A DNA stretch of 64,000 bases, from the NCBI GenBank assembly GCA_028284445.1, contig JANQRS010000006.1, forward strand, positions 1-64,000, given 5' to 3'. Positions 55,113-63,623 of this stretch are shown in pieces (the first letter of the stretch is position 1; every line of letters begins with the position of its first letter). The translations under genes and the position numbers were made by a program. The notes under the pieces are model-generated. The model had not been told where the DNA came from. It made no database searches and saw only the letters and a program-made list of their open reading frames with translations. Source of the stretch: Calditrichia bacterium. GTDB lineage: Bacteria; Calditrichota; Calditrichia; RBG-13-44-9; J075.

Positions 55113-56432
55113 TTATACGATTCCCGGACAAATTCGCTGCTGCACATGATCGCGGTAATGGAAATTAACACCCCAGATAAAGGCCCGCATGTATAATCCC
55201 AGTGAAGCACGGTTGCGACCGACACGCTGTAATATTGACTGAAGCGTAAAGAGTTTGTCATAAATACGCCAATAGCCTTTTTGCAATTCGTCTGGCGAAA
55301 AATTCAGCGGTTTGTAAACCACCTGTCCGCCGCTGAAGCGGCCGAAATCGTCGGATACCATGCGGCCTTTTTCGATCAGTTCATCATAGAGCGGCGTTCC
55401 CGGAATCGGCGTCATGATGTGAATGCGCGGCACGGTAATTTGGTTATCCATGATAAAATCGTAGGTTTTCTGGAAGACGCTGTCATCGTCGCCATCGAGC
55501 CCAATGATCATTTCGGTGGACACATCAATGCCGTATTTACGAATCGCCTTAATTGCTTCTTCATATCGTTCCGGGCGATTCCATACTTTATCCACCGTTT
55601 CAAGACTGTTGGCATTAACCGTTTCTATGCCAAAGGAAAGCAGGCGACAGCCACTGCGATGCGCCAATTCCAGCATTTCCGGACGCTCCGCAATGTGCAG
55701 GCTACACTGGCTCATCCAAATAATCTTTTCCGGAATCAGCGCTTCCCAGAGTTCGGCGCAATAATCGAAGTCCACGCCTATATTGTCATCAATAAAGGCA
55801 ATGTAGCGGCTGCCGGAGCGCTTGGCAGCGCGAACGTCACGGATCACCTGGTCGATGGGCCGTTTTCGATAGCTCTGGGTGAAGAAAGAGGTGATGGAAC
55901 AATATGAGCAGGTAAAGGGACATCCGCGCGTGGCCTGAACCGGACGCCAAACGCCCAGCTTCGAGGCATTCATGAGATCATAACGCGGTAATGGCAGTGC
56001 GTCAATTGCCGGACGTTTTTCCATGCGATAGATCTTCTGCAGGCGATTGCCCATAAAATCTTCGAGGAGCTTCGGCCAAACATCTTCGGCCTCTCCAATC
56101 ACCAGGGCATCCGCATGCTCAAGCGACCACTCTGATTTCGCCAGACTGGCGGCAATGCCACCTTGAACCACGGTTACACCACGCTTGCGAAATTCATCGG
56201 CAATTTGCCAGGCACGAACAATGCCGGAGCCCATGCCGGTCACACCAACCAGATCCCAATGTTCATCAAAGGGTATATCTTCAACGGTTTCCGAAAGCAG
56301 GCGTATGTCAACTTCCGGTGGCGTTACTGCAGCCAGCATTGGTAAGGTCAATCCCGGCAGGTGCAGCTTCCGTTGTTTAATGGGACGTCCGTTATAATCG
56401 AGTGCAGTAGGACCAATGAGCAAAGCCTTCAT
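55113..56432 (-). CDS. B12-binding radical SAM protein 2
   Basis: This is a 439-residue protein with an N-terminal cobalamin-binding-like domain (MKALLIGPTALDYNG, GLTLPMLAAVTPPEVDIRLL, VVQGGIAASL, VIGEAEDVWP), the cluster C171-x3-C175-x2-C178 (GCPFTCSYC) and a radical SAM barrel (FIDDNIGVD, SFGIETVNANSLETVDK). The start at 56432 is preferred to the longer frame because of family N-terminus and GAGG ahead. It is probably the first gene of the minus-strand lipid group, 264 nt before radical SAM 1. It may be a hopanoid- or lipid-modifying type enzyme, but I cannot name the reaction. Confidence 0.85.
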   Translation of the reverse strand: MKALLIGPTALDYNGRPIKQRKLHLPGLTLPMLAAVTPPEVDIRLLSETVEDIPFDEHWDLVGVTGMGSGIVRAWQIADEFRKRGVTVVQGGIAASLAKSEWSLEHADALVIGEAEDVWPKLLEDFMGNRLQKIYRMEKRPAIDALPLPRYDLMNASKLGVWRPVQATRGCPFTCSYCSITSFFTQSYRKRPIDQVIRDVRAAKRSGSRYIAFIDDNIGVDFDYCAELWEALIPEKIIWMSQCSLHIAERPEMLELAHRSGCRLLSFGIETVNANSLETVDKVWNRPERYEEAIKAIRKYGIDVSTEMIIGLDGDDDSVFQKTYDFIMDNQITVPRIHIMTPIPGTPLYDELIEKGRMVSDDFGRFSGGQVVYKPLNFSPDELQKGYWRIYDKLFTLQSILQRVGRNRASLGLYMRAFIWGVNFHYRDHVQQRICPGIV

Positions 56433-56598
56433 GAGATCATGCCTCATCGTCATGGATGATGGATCGAAATGCAATATGGAAACAACAGAGGTAAGCAGAC
56501 CCTCGTATTCGAGACAGTCCGTAAAACAGGCACCCAAATTTCCTTGTGAGTTAAAAACTATCGTACCGGCATGACAAAATCAAGATCAAGTTTCACTA

Positions 56599-56627
56599 TT
56601 GACTTAAGTTACGGCAGCCTTTACTTT
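56599..56627 (+). promoter_or_regulatory. Possible sigma-70-like promoter for the Lrp/BMC operon
   Basis: TTGACT, a 17-nt spacer and TACTTT lie 50 nt upstream of the Lrp-family start. The -35 is good and the -10 poor. The position in the divergent gap is plausible. Confidence 0.35.
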
Positions 56628-56676
56628 AGAAAGACTTTTCTTGTCGCTGATCGATCACACTGTCGAAGGACCTTGC

Positions 56677-57159
56677 ATGCACGGAAACAAGCTGGACGAT
56701 ACCGATATACGTATCCTAGAGATTCTTCAAAAGCGTGCGCGCACAAAACGCGGACAACTGGCAGAAGACGTTGGCTTGTCAATACCTACCATCAGCGAAA
56801 GACTCCACAAACTGGAGCGCTACGGGTTCATCAAGGGATACCATGCGGCCCTGGACCCCATGAAAATCGAACTTGGCATCACGGCATATATTCACCTCAC
56901 TACTCATTCCGCAAAACACTATCAGGAAATTATCGATGCTGCCGAGGCGGATGAGCGAGTTATGGAGTGTCATACGATTACCGGTTCCGGCTCTCATTTA
57001 CTTAAAGTGCGAACCATCGACACAAAACATCTTGAAGCCTTATTGACGGAAATACAGTCCTGGCCGGGAATTGTGAATACCCGCACGGATATCGTGCTCT
57101 CTACAGGTAAGGAAACAGCCAATTTGCCTTTACAGCATTTAAGAACAAAACAAGACTGA
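56677..57159 (+). CDS. Lrp/AsnC-family transcriptional regulator
   Basis: This 160-residue regulator has an N-terminal winged helix-turn-helix ([44 protein letters not shown]) and a C-terminal RAM ligand-binding domain ([33 protein letters not shown]). AAGGA lies 7 nt before the ATG at 56677. The stop is 1 nt from the start of the RpiB-DeoC gene, so it is cotranscribed with the microcompartment operon and probably controls it in response to a small-molecule ligand. Confidence 0.9.
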   Translation: MHGNKLDDTDIRILEILQKRARTKRGQLAEDVGLSIPTISERLHKLERYGFIKGYHAALDPMKIELGITAYIHLTTHSAKHYQEIIDAAEADERVMECHTITGSGSHLLKVRTIDTKHLEALLTEIQSWPGIVNTRTDIVLSTGKETANLPLQHLRTKQD

Positions 57160-57160
57160 T

Positions 57161-58564
57161 ATGACCACACCATCAGCAGACATTCGCTGCATTGCCCTGG
57201 GCTCAGATCATGGTGGTTTTTCCATGAAGAATGAGCTGCATGGCTACCTCGAGCAGAAAGGATTTACGGTTGAAGACGTCGGTCCGTTTTCCGACATGTC
57301 TGTCGACTATCCGCTGTTTGCTTACAAGGTGGCGGCGATGGTGGCTTCAGGTAAGGCGCAGCGTGGTATTATGATTGATGGTGCCGGCATTGGCTCCTGT
57401 ATGGCAGCCAATAAAGTGCCGGGCATCCGTGCAGCGATGTGTTATGATAAGAAAACCGCCATTAACAGCCGTGAGCACAATAATGCCAACGTACTGACGC
57501 TCGGCGCCGGTTTGTTGTCGATGGATGTCGTGAAGGAAATCATCAATGTCTGGCTAGTCACCGATTGTACGGCCGACAGACATCTGCGGCGCGCCAAACA
57601 AATAGTGGATTTGGAAGAGCATGTTGAGCCCGCCGGCCGGGAAAGAATCAACAATAGCGGAGATACCATGAAAGACATCGGACCTGCAGAACTGGATCAA
57701 ATTGCGCAGGCGATAACGGCAATTTTTCGAAGCCAGGGCATCAGTGCCCCTGGCTGTGACTGTACCTGCTGCGGCGGCGATTGCGGTGGACACTGTGCGG
57801 ACAAAGCAAGCGATGCGGTGCAGGAGATTATCAACCTTGGCGCCAGCCGCATCAGTTATCGCCTCGGGGGCAACGGGGTTCCCAGCGATGTTGCCGGATT
57901 TATCGACCACACACTTCTCAAGCCGGATGCCTCCGAAGAGCAAGTTCGCAAGCTATGCGAAGAGGCACGCGAGTTTAATTTTGCCTCAGTCTGTATCAGT
58001 CCAACCTACGTGAAGTATGCAGCCTCACTGCTGCGCGGTTCGAGCGTAAAAGTGTGTACAGTGATTGGCTTTCCCAGTGGCACCCATTTGCCGCAAATTA
58101 AAGGCCTGGAAACCCGTCAGGCAATCCGCGATGGTGCCAAGGAAATCGACATGGTCATTAATATCGGTGCCTTGAAAAATCGCGACCTCGATTTGCTTTA
58201 TCGCGATATTCGTTCAGTTGTCGAATCTTGCGAAGACGGCCGTGCTATCTGCAAAGTAATTATCGAGACAGCGCTCCTTACGGATGAAGAAAAAGTGATC
58301 GCTTCACAAACTGCGCGCAGAGCGCGAGCCCATTTTGTGAAAACCTCAACCGGGTTTGCATCAGGTGGTGCAACCGCCCATGACGTTGCATTAATGGCAA
58401 CAGCCGTCCAGGGCAGCGGAATGGGTGTCAAGGCGTCCGGCGGCATTCGCAGCCTGGAAGATGCCCTCGAGATGATTGAAGCCGGGGCTACACGCATCGG
58501 TGCCAGCGCCAGCGTGCAAATCGCACGCGGCGAAACCAAAGTCACAGAAAGCAATAATTATTGA
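57161..58564 (+). CDS. RpiB-DeoC fusion enzyme with microcompartment targeting-like linker
   Basis: This is a 467-residue fusion. Residues 8-150 form ribose-5-phosphate isomerase B ([21 protein letters not shown]). Residues 245-460 form deoxyribose-phosphate aldolase with D330, Schiff-base K394 (FVKTSTGF) and K424 (GVKASGGIR). Between them, residues 175-193 form an amphipathic helix ([17 protein letters not shown]) like BMC encapsulation peptides, and residues 199-212 hold six cysteines and one histidine. The usual catalytic Cys of RpiB is Asp73 here. It likely isomerises pentose phosphates and splits deoxyribose 5-P to acetaldehyde and glyceraldehyde 3-P inside a microcompartment. Confidence 0.9.
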   Translation: MTTPSADIRCIALGSDHGGFSMKNELHGYLEQKGFTVEDVGPFSDMSVDYPLFAYKVAAMVASGKAQRGIMIDGAGIGSCMAANKVPGIRAAMCYDKKTAINSREHNNANVLTLGAGLLSMDVVKEIINVWLVTDCTADRHLRRAKQIVDLEEHVEPAGRERINNSGDTMKDIGPAELDQIAQAITAIFRSQGISAPGCDCTCCGGDCGGHCADKASDAVQEIINLGASRISYRLGGNGVPSDVAGFIDHTLLKPDASEEQVRKLCEEAREFNFASVCISPTYVKYAASLLRGSSVKVCTVIGFPSGTHLPQIKGLETRQAIRDGAKEIDMVINIGALKNRDLDLLYRDIRSVVESCEDGRAICKVIIETALLTDEEKVIASQTARRARAHFVKTSTGFASGGATAHDVALMATAVQGSGMGVKASGGIRSLEDALEMIEAGATRIGASASVQIARGETKVTESNNY

Positions 58565-58648
58565 AAATTGAAGAATGAAAATTGAAGATTGTTTTCGATG
58601 TTTCAATGCTTCAATCTTCAATAATTCAATGCAAAGGGAGTCGTTCAT

Positions 58649-59266
58649 ATGGTAGACCTGCGGTCTTTTGTCATCCTTGATAATTTACAACCTCAACATG
58701 CGGCATTTCTCGGAACCGTTGCCAAGGGTTTTCTACCGGTCGCCGGTATGGCATCTCTCTGGGTGGAAATTTCACCGGGCATCGAAATTAACCGGGTGAC
58801 GGACATTGCTCTGAAGTCAACCGACGTCACACCGGGGATGCAGATTGTTGAGCGTCTCTATGGATTGCTGGAAGTCCATTCTCATTCCCAGGCAGACGTA
58901 CGTCAGGCCGGACAAGCCATCCTGGACGCCCTGGACCTACAGGAAACCGATCGCCACAAGCCGAAGATACTGTCCAGTCAAACCATTCGCCGGGTGGACG
59001 ATTATCAAACCCAGTTGATCAATCGGGTTCGTCACGGCAATATGATTATCCCCGGGGAGACACTCTACGTGCTGGAAGTTCAACCAGCCGCTTATGCAGC
59101 CCTGGCCGCCAACGAGGCGGAAAAGGCCGCGAACATCAACATTTTGGAAGTCCGCGCAACCGGCAGTTTTGGCCGCGTCTACCTCGGCGGCGAAGAACGC
59201 GACATTGATGTGGCTCGCCCGGCGGCGGAACAGGCAATCGAAGCCTTAACAGGGAAAGCGACGTAA
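58649..59266 (+). CDS. BMC-T trimeric shell protein
   Basis: This is a 205-residue protein made of two BMC domains (about 1-95 and 110-200), which trimerises into a pseudohexameric shell tile. [24 protein letters not shown] and [25 protein letters not shown] are typical. GGGAG lies 9 nt before the ATG. It is 84 nt after the RpiB-DeoC gene. Confidence 0.9.
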   Translation: MVDLRSFVILDNLQPQHAAFLGTVAKGFLPVAGMASLWVEISPGIEINRVTDIALKSTDVTPGMQIVERLYGLLEVHSHSQADVRQAGQAILDALDLQETDRHKPKILSSQTIRRVDDYQTQLINRVRHGNMIIPGETLYVLEVQPAAYAALAANEAEKAANINILEVRATGSFGRVYLGGEERDIDVARPAAEQAIEALTGKAT

Positions 59267-59270
59267 AGAC

Positions 59271-59311
59271 ATTGAAGCATTGAAGCATTGAAGCATTGAA
59301 GCATTGAAGCA
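59271..59311. repeat. 8-bp tandem array (ATTGAAGC, 5 copies)
   Basis: Five copies of ATTGAAGC begin right after the BMC-T stop codon. A single similar unit (GCATTGAAGC) reappears at about 59381. Confidence 0.93.
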
Positions 59312-59394
59312 ATTTAACGGCGGAGTCGTTGCATAACACAGCCTCATGTTCGTCCCTGGCGAACGTGTGGGAAAAGGGAAGGCATTGAAGCGTT

Positions 59395-59430
59395 TACATG
59401 CCCCTGCGTCCCCTTTTTCAGGGGGATGTA
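59395..59430 (+). promoter_or_regulatory. Stable hairpin between BMC-T and BMC-H genes
   Basis: TACATGCCCCTG pairs with CAGGGGGATGTA over 11 of 12 positions with a 12-nt loop ending in a T-run. It lies in the 262-nt gap before the main hexamer gene. It could act as an mRNA processing or stabilising element that raises BMC-H expression over BMC-T. Confidence 0.5.
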
Positions 59431-59534
59431 AAACGAGGTTTGTCATACGCGGCAGAGCCCCGCACGAGCTCGTTTAACAGAACAACGATTCAACGATTTA
59501 CCAAGAAACGAACACCAAATCAGGAGACATGACA

Positions 59535-59837
59535 ATGGCTGAAGCATTAGGAATGATTGAAACCCGCAGCTTTCCAGCAATGATCGAAGCCGCTGACGCA
59601 ATGGTTAAGGCCGCGAAGGTAGAGCTGGTCAGTTACCAAAACACCGGCGGTGGTTACGTCACAGCAATTATTCGCGGTGATGTCGCTGCCGTACGCGCTG
59701 CCTGCGAAGCAGGGCAAACCAGTGCTGCGCGCGTTGGCGAAGTGGTTGCGGTTCATATTATCGCTCGTCCGCACGGCAATGTTGACGAAGTTATGCCGCT
59801 CGGACGTAGCGGTGCAACAACCGCCAAAAAGAAATAA
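59535..59837 (+). CDS. BMC-H hexameric shell protein (PduA/EutM-like)
   Basis: This is a 100-residue single BMC domain: MAEALGMIETRSFPAMIEAADAM, VELVSYQNTGGGYVTAIIRGDVAAV, AARVGEVVAVHIIARPHGNVDEVMP. It forms the hexamers that make most of the shell. GGAGA sits 3 nt from an ATG at 59529 and 8 nt from the ATG at 59535; I choose the second. The lysine-rich tail is short. Confidence 0.95.
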   Translation: MAEALGMIETRSFPAMIEAADAMVKAAKVELVSYQNTGGGYVTAIIRGDVAAVRAACEAGQTSAARVGEVVAVHIIARPHGNVDEVMPLGRSGATTAKKK

Positions 59838-59868
59838 GCGCAAACTCTTCAACTCTTGAGGTAGTGAT

Positions 59869-60156
59869 ATGGTATTGGCAAAAGTGGTTGGTACGGTTGT
59901 CGCCACCCGCAAAGAGGCCAGTATGGACGGCCTGAAATTCCTGCTGCTGCGTCAGATCGATACAGACGGTAAGGAAAGCGGCGGTTTTGTGGTTGCGGCA
60001 GACGCCGTCGGTGCCGGCGTCGACGAAATCGTGATGTATGCCAGCGGCAGCTCGGCCCGGCAAACGGTTGCTACAGAAAATCGCCCCTGTGATGCAGTGG
60101 TGATGGCAATTGTTGATAGCTGGGACATAAACGGCCAAGTGAAATATCGCAAATAA
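59869..60156 (+). CDS. BMC-P pentameric vertex protein (EutN/CcmL)
   Basis: This 95-residue protein has the EutN/CcmL pattern: [66 protein letters not shown]. It caps the shell vertices. It lies 31 nt after BMC-H and 11 nt before the aldehyde dehydrogenase. Only one vertex gene is present. Confidence 0.95.
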   Translation: MVLAKVVGTVVATRKEASMDGLKFLLLRQIDTDGKESGGFVVAADAVGAGVDEIVMYASGSSARQTVATENRPCDAVVMAIVDSWDINGQVKYRK

Positions 60157-60167
60157 GGGGACATTTG

Positions 60168-61610
60168 ATGCCACTTAGCGAAGAACAACTGCAGATCATT
60201 GCGCAAAAAGTTGCGGCAAATCTGGGCGCGCAATCGGCACAGCCGGTGAAAGCTGCAAAATCTGCCACACCGACGCATCTATTGGGTGACGGGGTATTTG
60301 CCAATATCGACGATGCCATAAACGCTGCCCAAGCGGCTTTCACCGCATTTTCTGCTCAGTCTCTGGAAATGCGCAACAAGATCATCGAAAGCATTCGCGC
60401 CGATATGCGCACCCATGCAGAGATGCTGGCGCGTGAAGCACATGCTGAAACCGGCCTCGGTCGCGTCGACAGCAAAATCGCCAAGAATCTGCTGGTCACC
60501 AACAAGACCCCGGGAACTGAAGATCTGCAATCCAAAGCCTGGAGTGGCGATGATGGATTAACCCTTGTCGAATATGCCCCCTACGGCGTTATCGCCGCCA
60601 TTACCCCGACAACCAATCCAACCTCAACGATTATCTGCAACACCATTGGCATGCTGGCGGCCGGCAACACAGTAGTTTTTAATGTACACCCGAACGCCAG
60701 GAACATTTCCTGCAAGAACATTCAGTTGATCAATCAGGCAATTACAAGAGTTGGCGGACCACCCAACCTGGTTACCTGTATTGCCGACCCGACCATTGAG
60801 TCCGCACAGGCCTTAATGGCCCACAAAGGCATTCGCCTTCTGGTTGTTACTGGTGGACCCGGTGTTGTAAAGGCAGCAATGGCCAGTGGCAAGCGGGCCA
60901 TATGTGCCGGCCCGGGCAATCCGCCCTGCGTGGTAGATGAAACTGCTGACATTCAAAAAGCCGGACGTGATATCGTTTTTGGCGCATCCTTCGACAACAA
61001 CGTGATTTGCACTGATGAGAAAGAAGTCTTCGTCGTGGAATCAGTTGCCGATGATCTGCTTCGCGCTATGCAGGTCAACAAAGCATTTCTGCTCGATCGC
61101 GACCAGATCAAGCAAATTGAAAAAGTCATCTTCAAGGAACTGCGCGGACCGCGAAAGCCCGGTGTCATCAACCGAAATTGGATTGGCAAAGACGCCAGCG
61201 CGATTCTGGCAGGAATTGGCGTGAATGTCGATAAGTCCGTGCCTTTGGTCGTTGCTGAAGTCGACATCGATCATCCTCTGGTATGGACGGAGCAAATGAT
61301 GCCGGTTTTACCGGTTAGTCGCATCAAGCATGTGGATGAAGGCATCGATCTGGCCGTGAAAGCGGAGCATGGTTTTCGTCATACTGCCAGCATGCATTCG
61401 AAGAATATCGAGAAACTCAGCAAGATGGCCCGCGCCATGAACTGCAGCATTTTTGTAAAGAACGGCCCCAATACCGCCGGCCTTGGCTATGGCGGTGAAG
61501 GCTATTGTTCGTTCTCAATTGCCAGCCCCACCGGTGAAGGCCTTACCGGTCCCCACAGTTTCAGCCGCCAACGGCGCTGCACACTGGTAGATTATTTCCG
61601 CATTGTGTGA
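60168..61610 (+). CDS. CoA-acylating aldehyde dehydrogenase of the microcompartment (EutE/PduP-like)
   Basis: This 480-residue enzyme converts an aldehyde, CoA and NAD+ to acyl-CoA. Residues 4-20 (SEEQLQIIAQKVAANLG) form an amphipathic encapsulation peptide, followed by a flexible linker. The catalytic core has PYGVIAAITPTTNP and catalytic Cys281 (FDNNVICTDEKE), as in EutE/PduP rather than simple aldehyde dehydrogenases. The ATG at 60168 follows AAGGGG. With the aldolase it would turn acetaldehyde into acetyl-CoA inside the shell. No alcohol dehydrogenase or PduL-type phosphotransacylase is seen nearby. Confidence 0.93.
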   Translation: MPLSEEQLQIIAQKVAANLGAQSAQPVKAAKSATPTHLLGDGVFANIDDAINAAQAAFTAFSAQSLEMRNKIIESIRADMRTHAEMLAREAHAETGLGRVDSKIAKNLLVTNKTPGTEDLQSKAWSGDDGLTLVEYAPYGVIAAITPTTNPTSTIICNTIGMLAAGNTVVFNVHPNARNISCKNIQLINQAITRVGGPPNLVTCIADPTIESAQALMAHKGIRLLVVTGGPGVVKAAMASGKRAICAGPGNPPCVVDETADIQKAGRDIVFGASFDNNVICTDEKEVFVVESVADDLLRAMQVNKAFLLDRDQIKQIEKVIFKELRGPRKPGVINRNWIGKDASAILAGIGVNVDKSVPLVVAEVDIDHPLVWTEQMMPVLPVSRIKHVDEGIDLAVKAEHGFRHTASMHSKNIEKLSKMARAMNCSIFVKNGPNTAGLGYGGEGYCSFSIASPTGEGLTGPHSFSRQRRCTLVDYFRIV

Positions 61611-61627
61611 AAAGATCGTTGTTTGAT

Positions 61628-61649
61628 GATCGTTGACCGGTCAACGATC
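61628..61649. repeat. 22-bp perfect palindrome after the BMC operon
   Basis: A perfect palindrome centred on ACCGGT lies 18 nt after the aldehyde dehydrogenase stop. It lacks a T-run, so it is not a clear intrinsic terminator, but it could end or stabilise the operon transcript, or bind a dimeric protein. Confidence 0.6.
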
Positions 61650-61816
61650 AACGGTTATCGATCACCGAACAACAGTCACAATTCTGTCCACAAAATCATA
61701 CAGCTGTACAATTTAATAGACGATTCGTGGCAAACAACCACCCTTCATCGCTTATTTTATTGAATTCCAGCACTTGGCATCATAGTTGAATAATAAGCTT
61801 ACAGAGGTTAGGCACC

Positions 61817-61867
61817 CTCTCGGAGACCGCCCATAACAAATTTCCATTCGTCGACGGTCTCCGGGAG
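61817..61867 (+). promoter_or_regulatory. 13-bp hairpin in the 5' leader of a lipoprotein gene
   Basis: CTCTCGGAGACCG (61817-61829) pairs with CGGTCTCCGGGAG (61855-61867) with one G-T wobble and a 25-nt loop. It ends 26 nt before the ATG at 61894. No T-run follows. A leader regulatory structure or protein-binding site is possible. Confidence 0.55.
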
Positions 61868-61893
61868 AGCGCCCTGGATTACGGGAGACAACT

Positions 61894-62304
61894 ATGCGAT
61901 TTATTTCTGTCATCTGCATTCTGCTTTCGATGCAAATTACATCATGCACAATCATTGCCGCTGCGTCGAGTGGCAAAAAACCTGAGCTATATGAAGTTGA
62001 CCACCAGGAGGTATTGACTCGGATCTCTCGTCAGCCGGTGGTTGTTGTGACGCAAGCGGATCAAGTCATTCGCGGGAGACTGACAGTGACAAACTCAGAC
62101 AGCCAACACCTGGAGATTCTCGAAGACTTGACACAAACCAGGCATCAGATTCCGGCAGACAGCATAAAGCACACTTACCTATCACGACAGAAATCTGCAG
62201 GTGGCGCGGTGTTGGCGGGAATGGTCATCGACACAGCTATTATTTTGGCCATAAAGGAGAGCGATTCCCACTTAGGCATAATGATCGCCTGGCTTCTCGA
62301 TTGA
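61894..62304 (+). CDS. Small lipoprotein, unknown function (paralogue 1)
   Basis: This 136-residue protein has a signal peptide and lipobox Cys18. The middle part (QPVVVVTQADQVIRGRLTVTNSDSQHLEIL, TRHQIPADSIKHTYLSRQ) resembles an Sm-like small beta-barrel strand pattern found in short lipoproteins. A glycine-rich hydrophobic segment (AGGAVLAGMVIDTAIILAI) follows. The next gene has the same layout, so the two are probably paralogues. The function is unknown. Confidence 0.75.
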   Translation: MRFISVICILLSMQITSCTIIAAASSGKKPELYEVDHQEVLTRISRQPVVVVTQADQVIRGRLTVTNSDSQHLEILEDLTQTRHQIPADSIKHTYLSRQKSAGGAVLAGMVIDTAIILAIKESDSHLGIMIAWLLD

Positions 62305-62347
62305 AGGTTGTTATTAGCATCATTTACTCTAGAAGAAGGAAGGACTT

Positions 62348-62749
62348 ATGAGGGCAATACTTGCTATTTTGCTGGCTTTGATGGTTTTCAATTTGTCTTC
62401 CTGTACAGCTATGTTCAGCGGATATGCGCAGAGCAGCAAGAACAAATTTGAGCAACATACAGCTTATGACTTCGACCTGCTCGAAGATGGACAGCAAATA
62501 GTTGTGATCACTCAGGATGCACGCCAGCTGGGCGGCGCCTTCATCTCGGCCCGCAGTGACAGCACTTTACTTTGCCTGATGGAAACCCACGGCCAAATTG
62601 ATTCATTTCACGAGATTCCGGAAGATCAAATCACCTCGTTATCTATTCAAAAAGAGCCGCTCCCCCTCGAGCCATATATCTTGATGGGCCTTGGACTTGA
62701 TTCTTACTTGCTCGGCATTCTCCTTGTCAATCTAAATCCCGCCGAATAA
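62348..62749 (+). CDS. Small lipoprotein, unknown function (paralogue 2)
   Basis: This 133-residue protein has lipobox Cys19. DGQQIVVITQDARQLGGAFISARSDSTLLCLM and HEIPEDQITSLSIQK mirror the beta-rich core of the preceding lipoprotein, followed by a hydrophobic C-terminal segment (YILMGLGLDSYLLGILLV). GAAGGAAGG precedes the ATG. It lies 43 nt after paralogue 1. Confidence 0.75.
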   Translation: MRAILAILLALMVFNLSSCTAMFSGYAQSSKNKFEQHTAYDFDLLEDGQQIVVITQDARQLGGAFISARSDSTLLCLMETHGQIDSFHEIPEDQITSLSIQKEPLPLEPYILMGLGLDSYLLGILLVNLNPAE

Positions 62750-62818
62750 GGGCAGCAAACTTGAATTTTTTCCAGAACACCGTTACCTTCGCACTGTATC
62801 GAAGGGCAGCGACATATT

Positions 62819-63580
62819 ATGGGAAAAACCTGCAAAAATTGTAAAGGTAGTTTCGACGGCCTGTTTTGTCAGCATTGTGGACAAAAAGATAATAGCGGAC
62901 GGATACAAATGGCGGATCTGGCGGCAAACTTCAGAAGCGACTTTATGTCCAGCGATTCTCGACTCTTTCGCACCTTTGGCCGCTTAACGACCAATCCCGG
63001 CAGGGTTGCCAGGGAGTTTATTGATGGAAAGCGCCGGAGCTACTATCGGCCAATTGCCTACTTTGTTTTTGCCGCTGCCATTTATCTCGGATTTCGCAAT
63101 CTGCTCGGCTTTGATCCGATAGCCAATCAGGCGGCTGCGCTTGGGCAGGCACCGCCACCGGTTGATGTTGAAAATTTCCAGCTACGCACCAGCCGTTTTA
63201 TGGCCCGCCATATCAACACTTTCGCCATAGGGTGGACGCTCATCTTCGCTTTCTTCAGTTATCTGTTTTACAAGAGGAGTGGCTTATATTACGCGGAGCA
63301 CCTGACGTTTAGCCTCTATACTGTTGGACAATTTCTCTATTTTTCCACCATCTTCATTGCCGCTGCCGTGTGGATTGCGCCACAGTTCTTCTATCTTACC
63401 TATATTTTTCAATTGATATACCTGCCTTTTGCGCTGGTATCATTCCATAGCGGAAATCGCTGGTGGCTTACTTTAAAAGGGCTATTGGTGACCATTTTGT
63501 CCTATTTGATCTATGTTGTTATCACATTTGTCCTGATCAGGATTGGGCTGCATGTGTATGATTTCTTGATTGCTAATTAA
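62819..63580 (+). CDS. DUF3667-family membrane protein
   Basis: This is a 253-residue protein. The N-terminal zinc-ribbon-like CKNCKGSFDGLFCQHCGQK (CxxC...CxxC, residues 5-23), SSDSRLFRTFGRLTTNPGRVAREFIDGKRRSYYRPIAYFVFAAAIY and four to five membrane segments match DUF3667. Members are found mainly in Bacteroidota and relatives; the role is unknown. A tandem copy begins at 63808. Confidence 0.88.
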   Translation: MGKTCKNCKGSFDGLFCQHCGQKDNSGRIQMADLAANFRSDFMSSDSRLFRTFGRLTTNPGRVAREFIDGKRRSYYRPIAYFVFAAAIYLGFRNLLGFDPIANQAAALGQAPPPVDVENFQLRTSRFMARHINTFAIGWTLIFAFFSYLFYKRSGLYYAEHLTFSLYTVGQFLYFSTIFIAAAVWIAPQFFYLTYIFQLIYLPFALVSFHSGNRWWLTLKGLLVTILSYLIYVVITFVLIRIGLHVYDFLIAN

Positions 63581-63623
63581 CAATAGATTTAAAACCAGAA
63601 TTTGATAATCCGGAAGACTGAAG

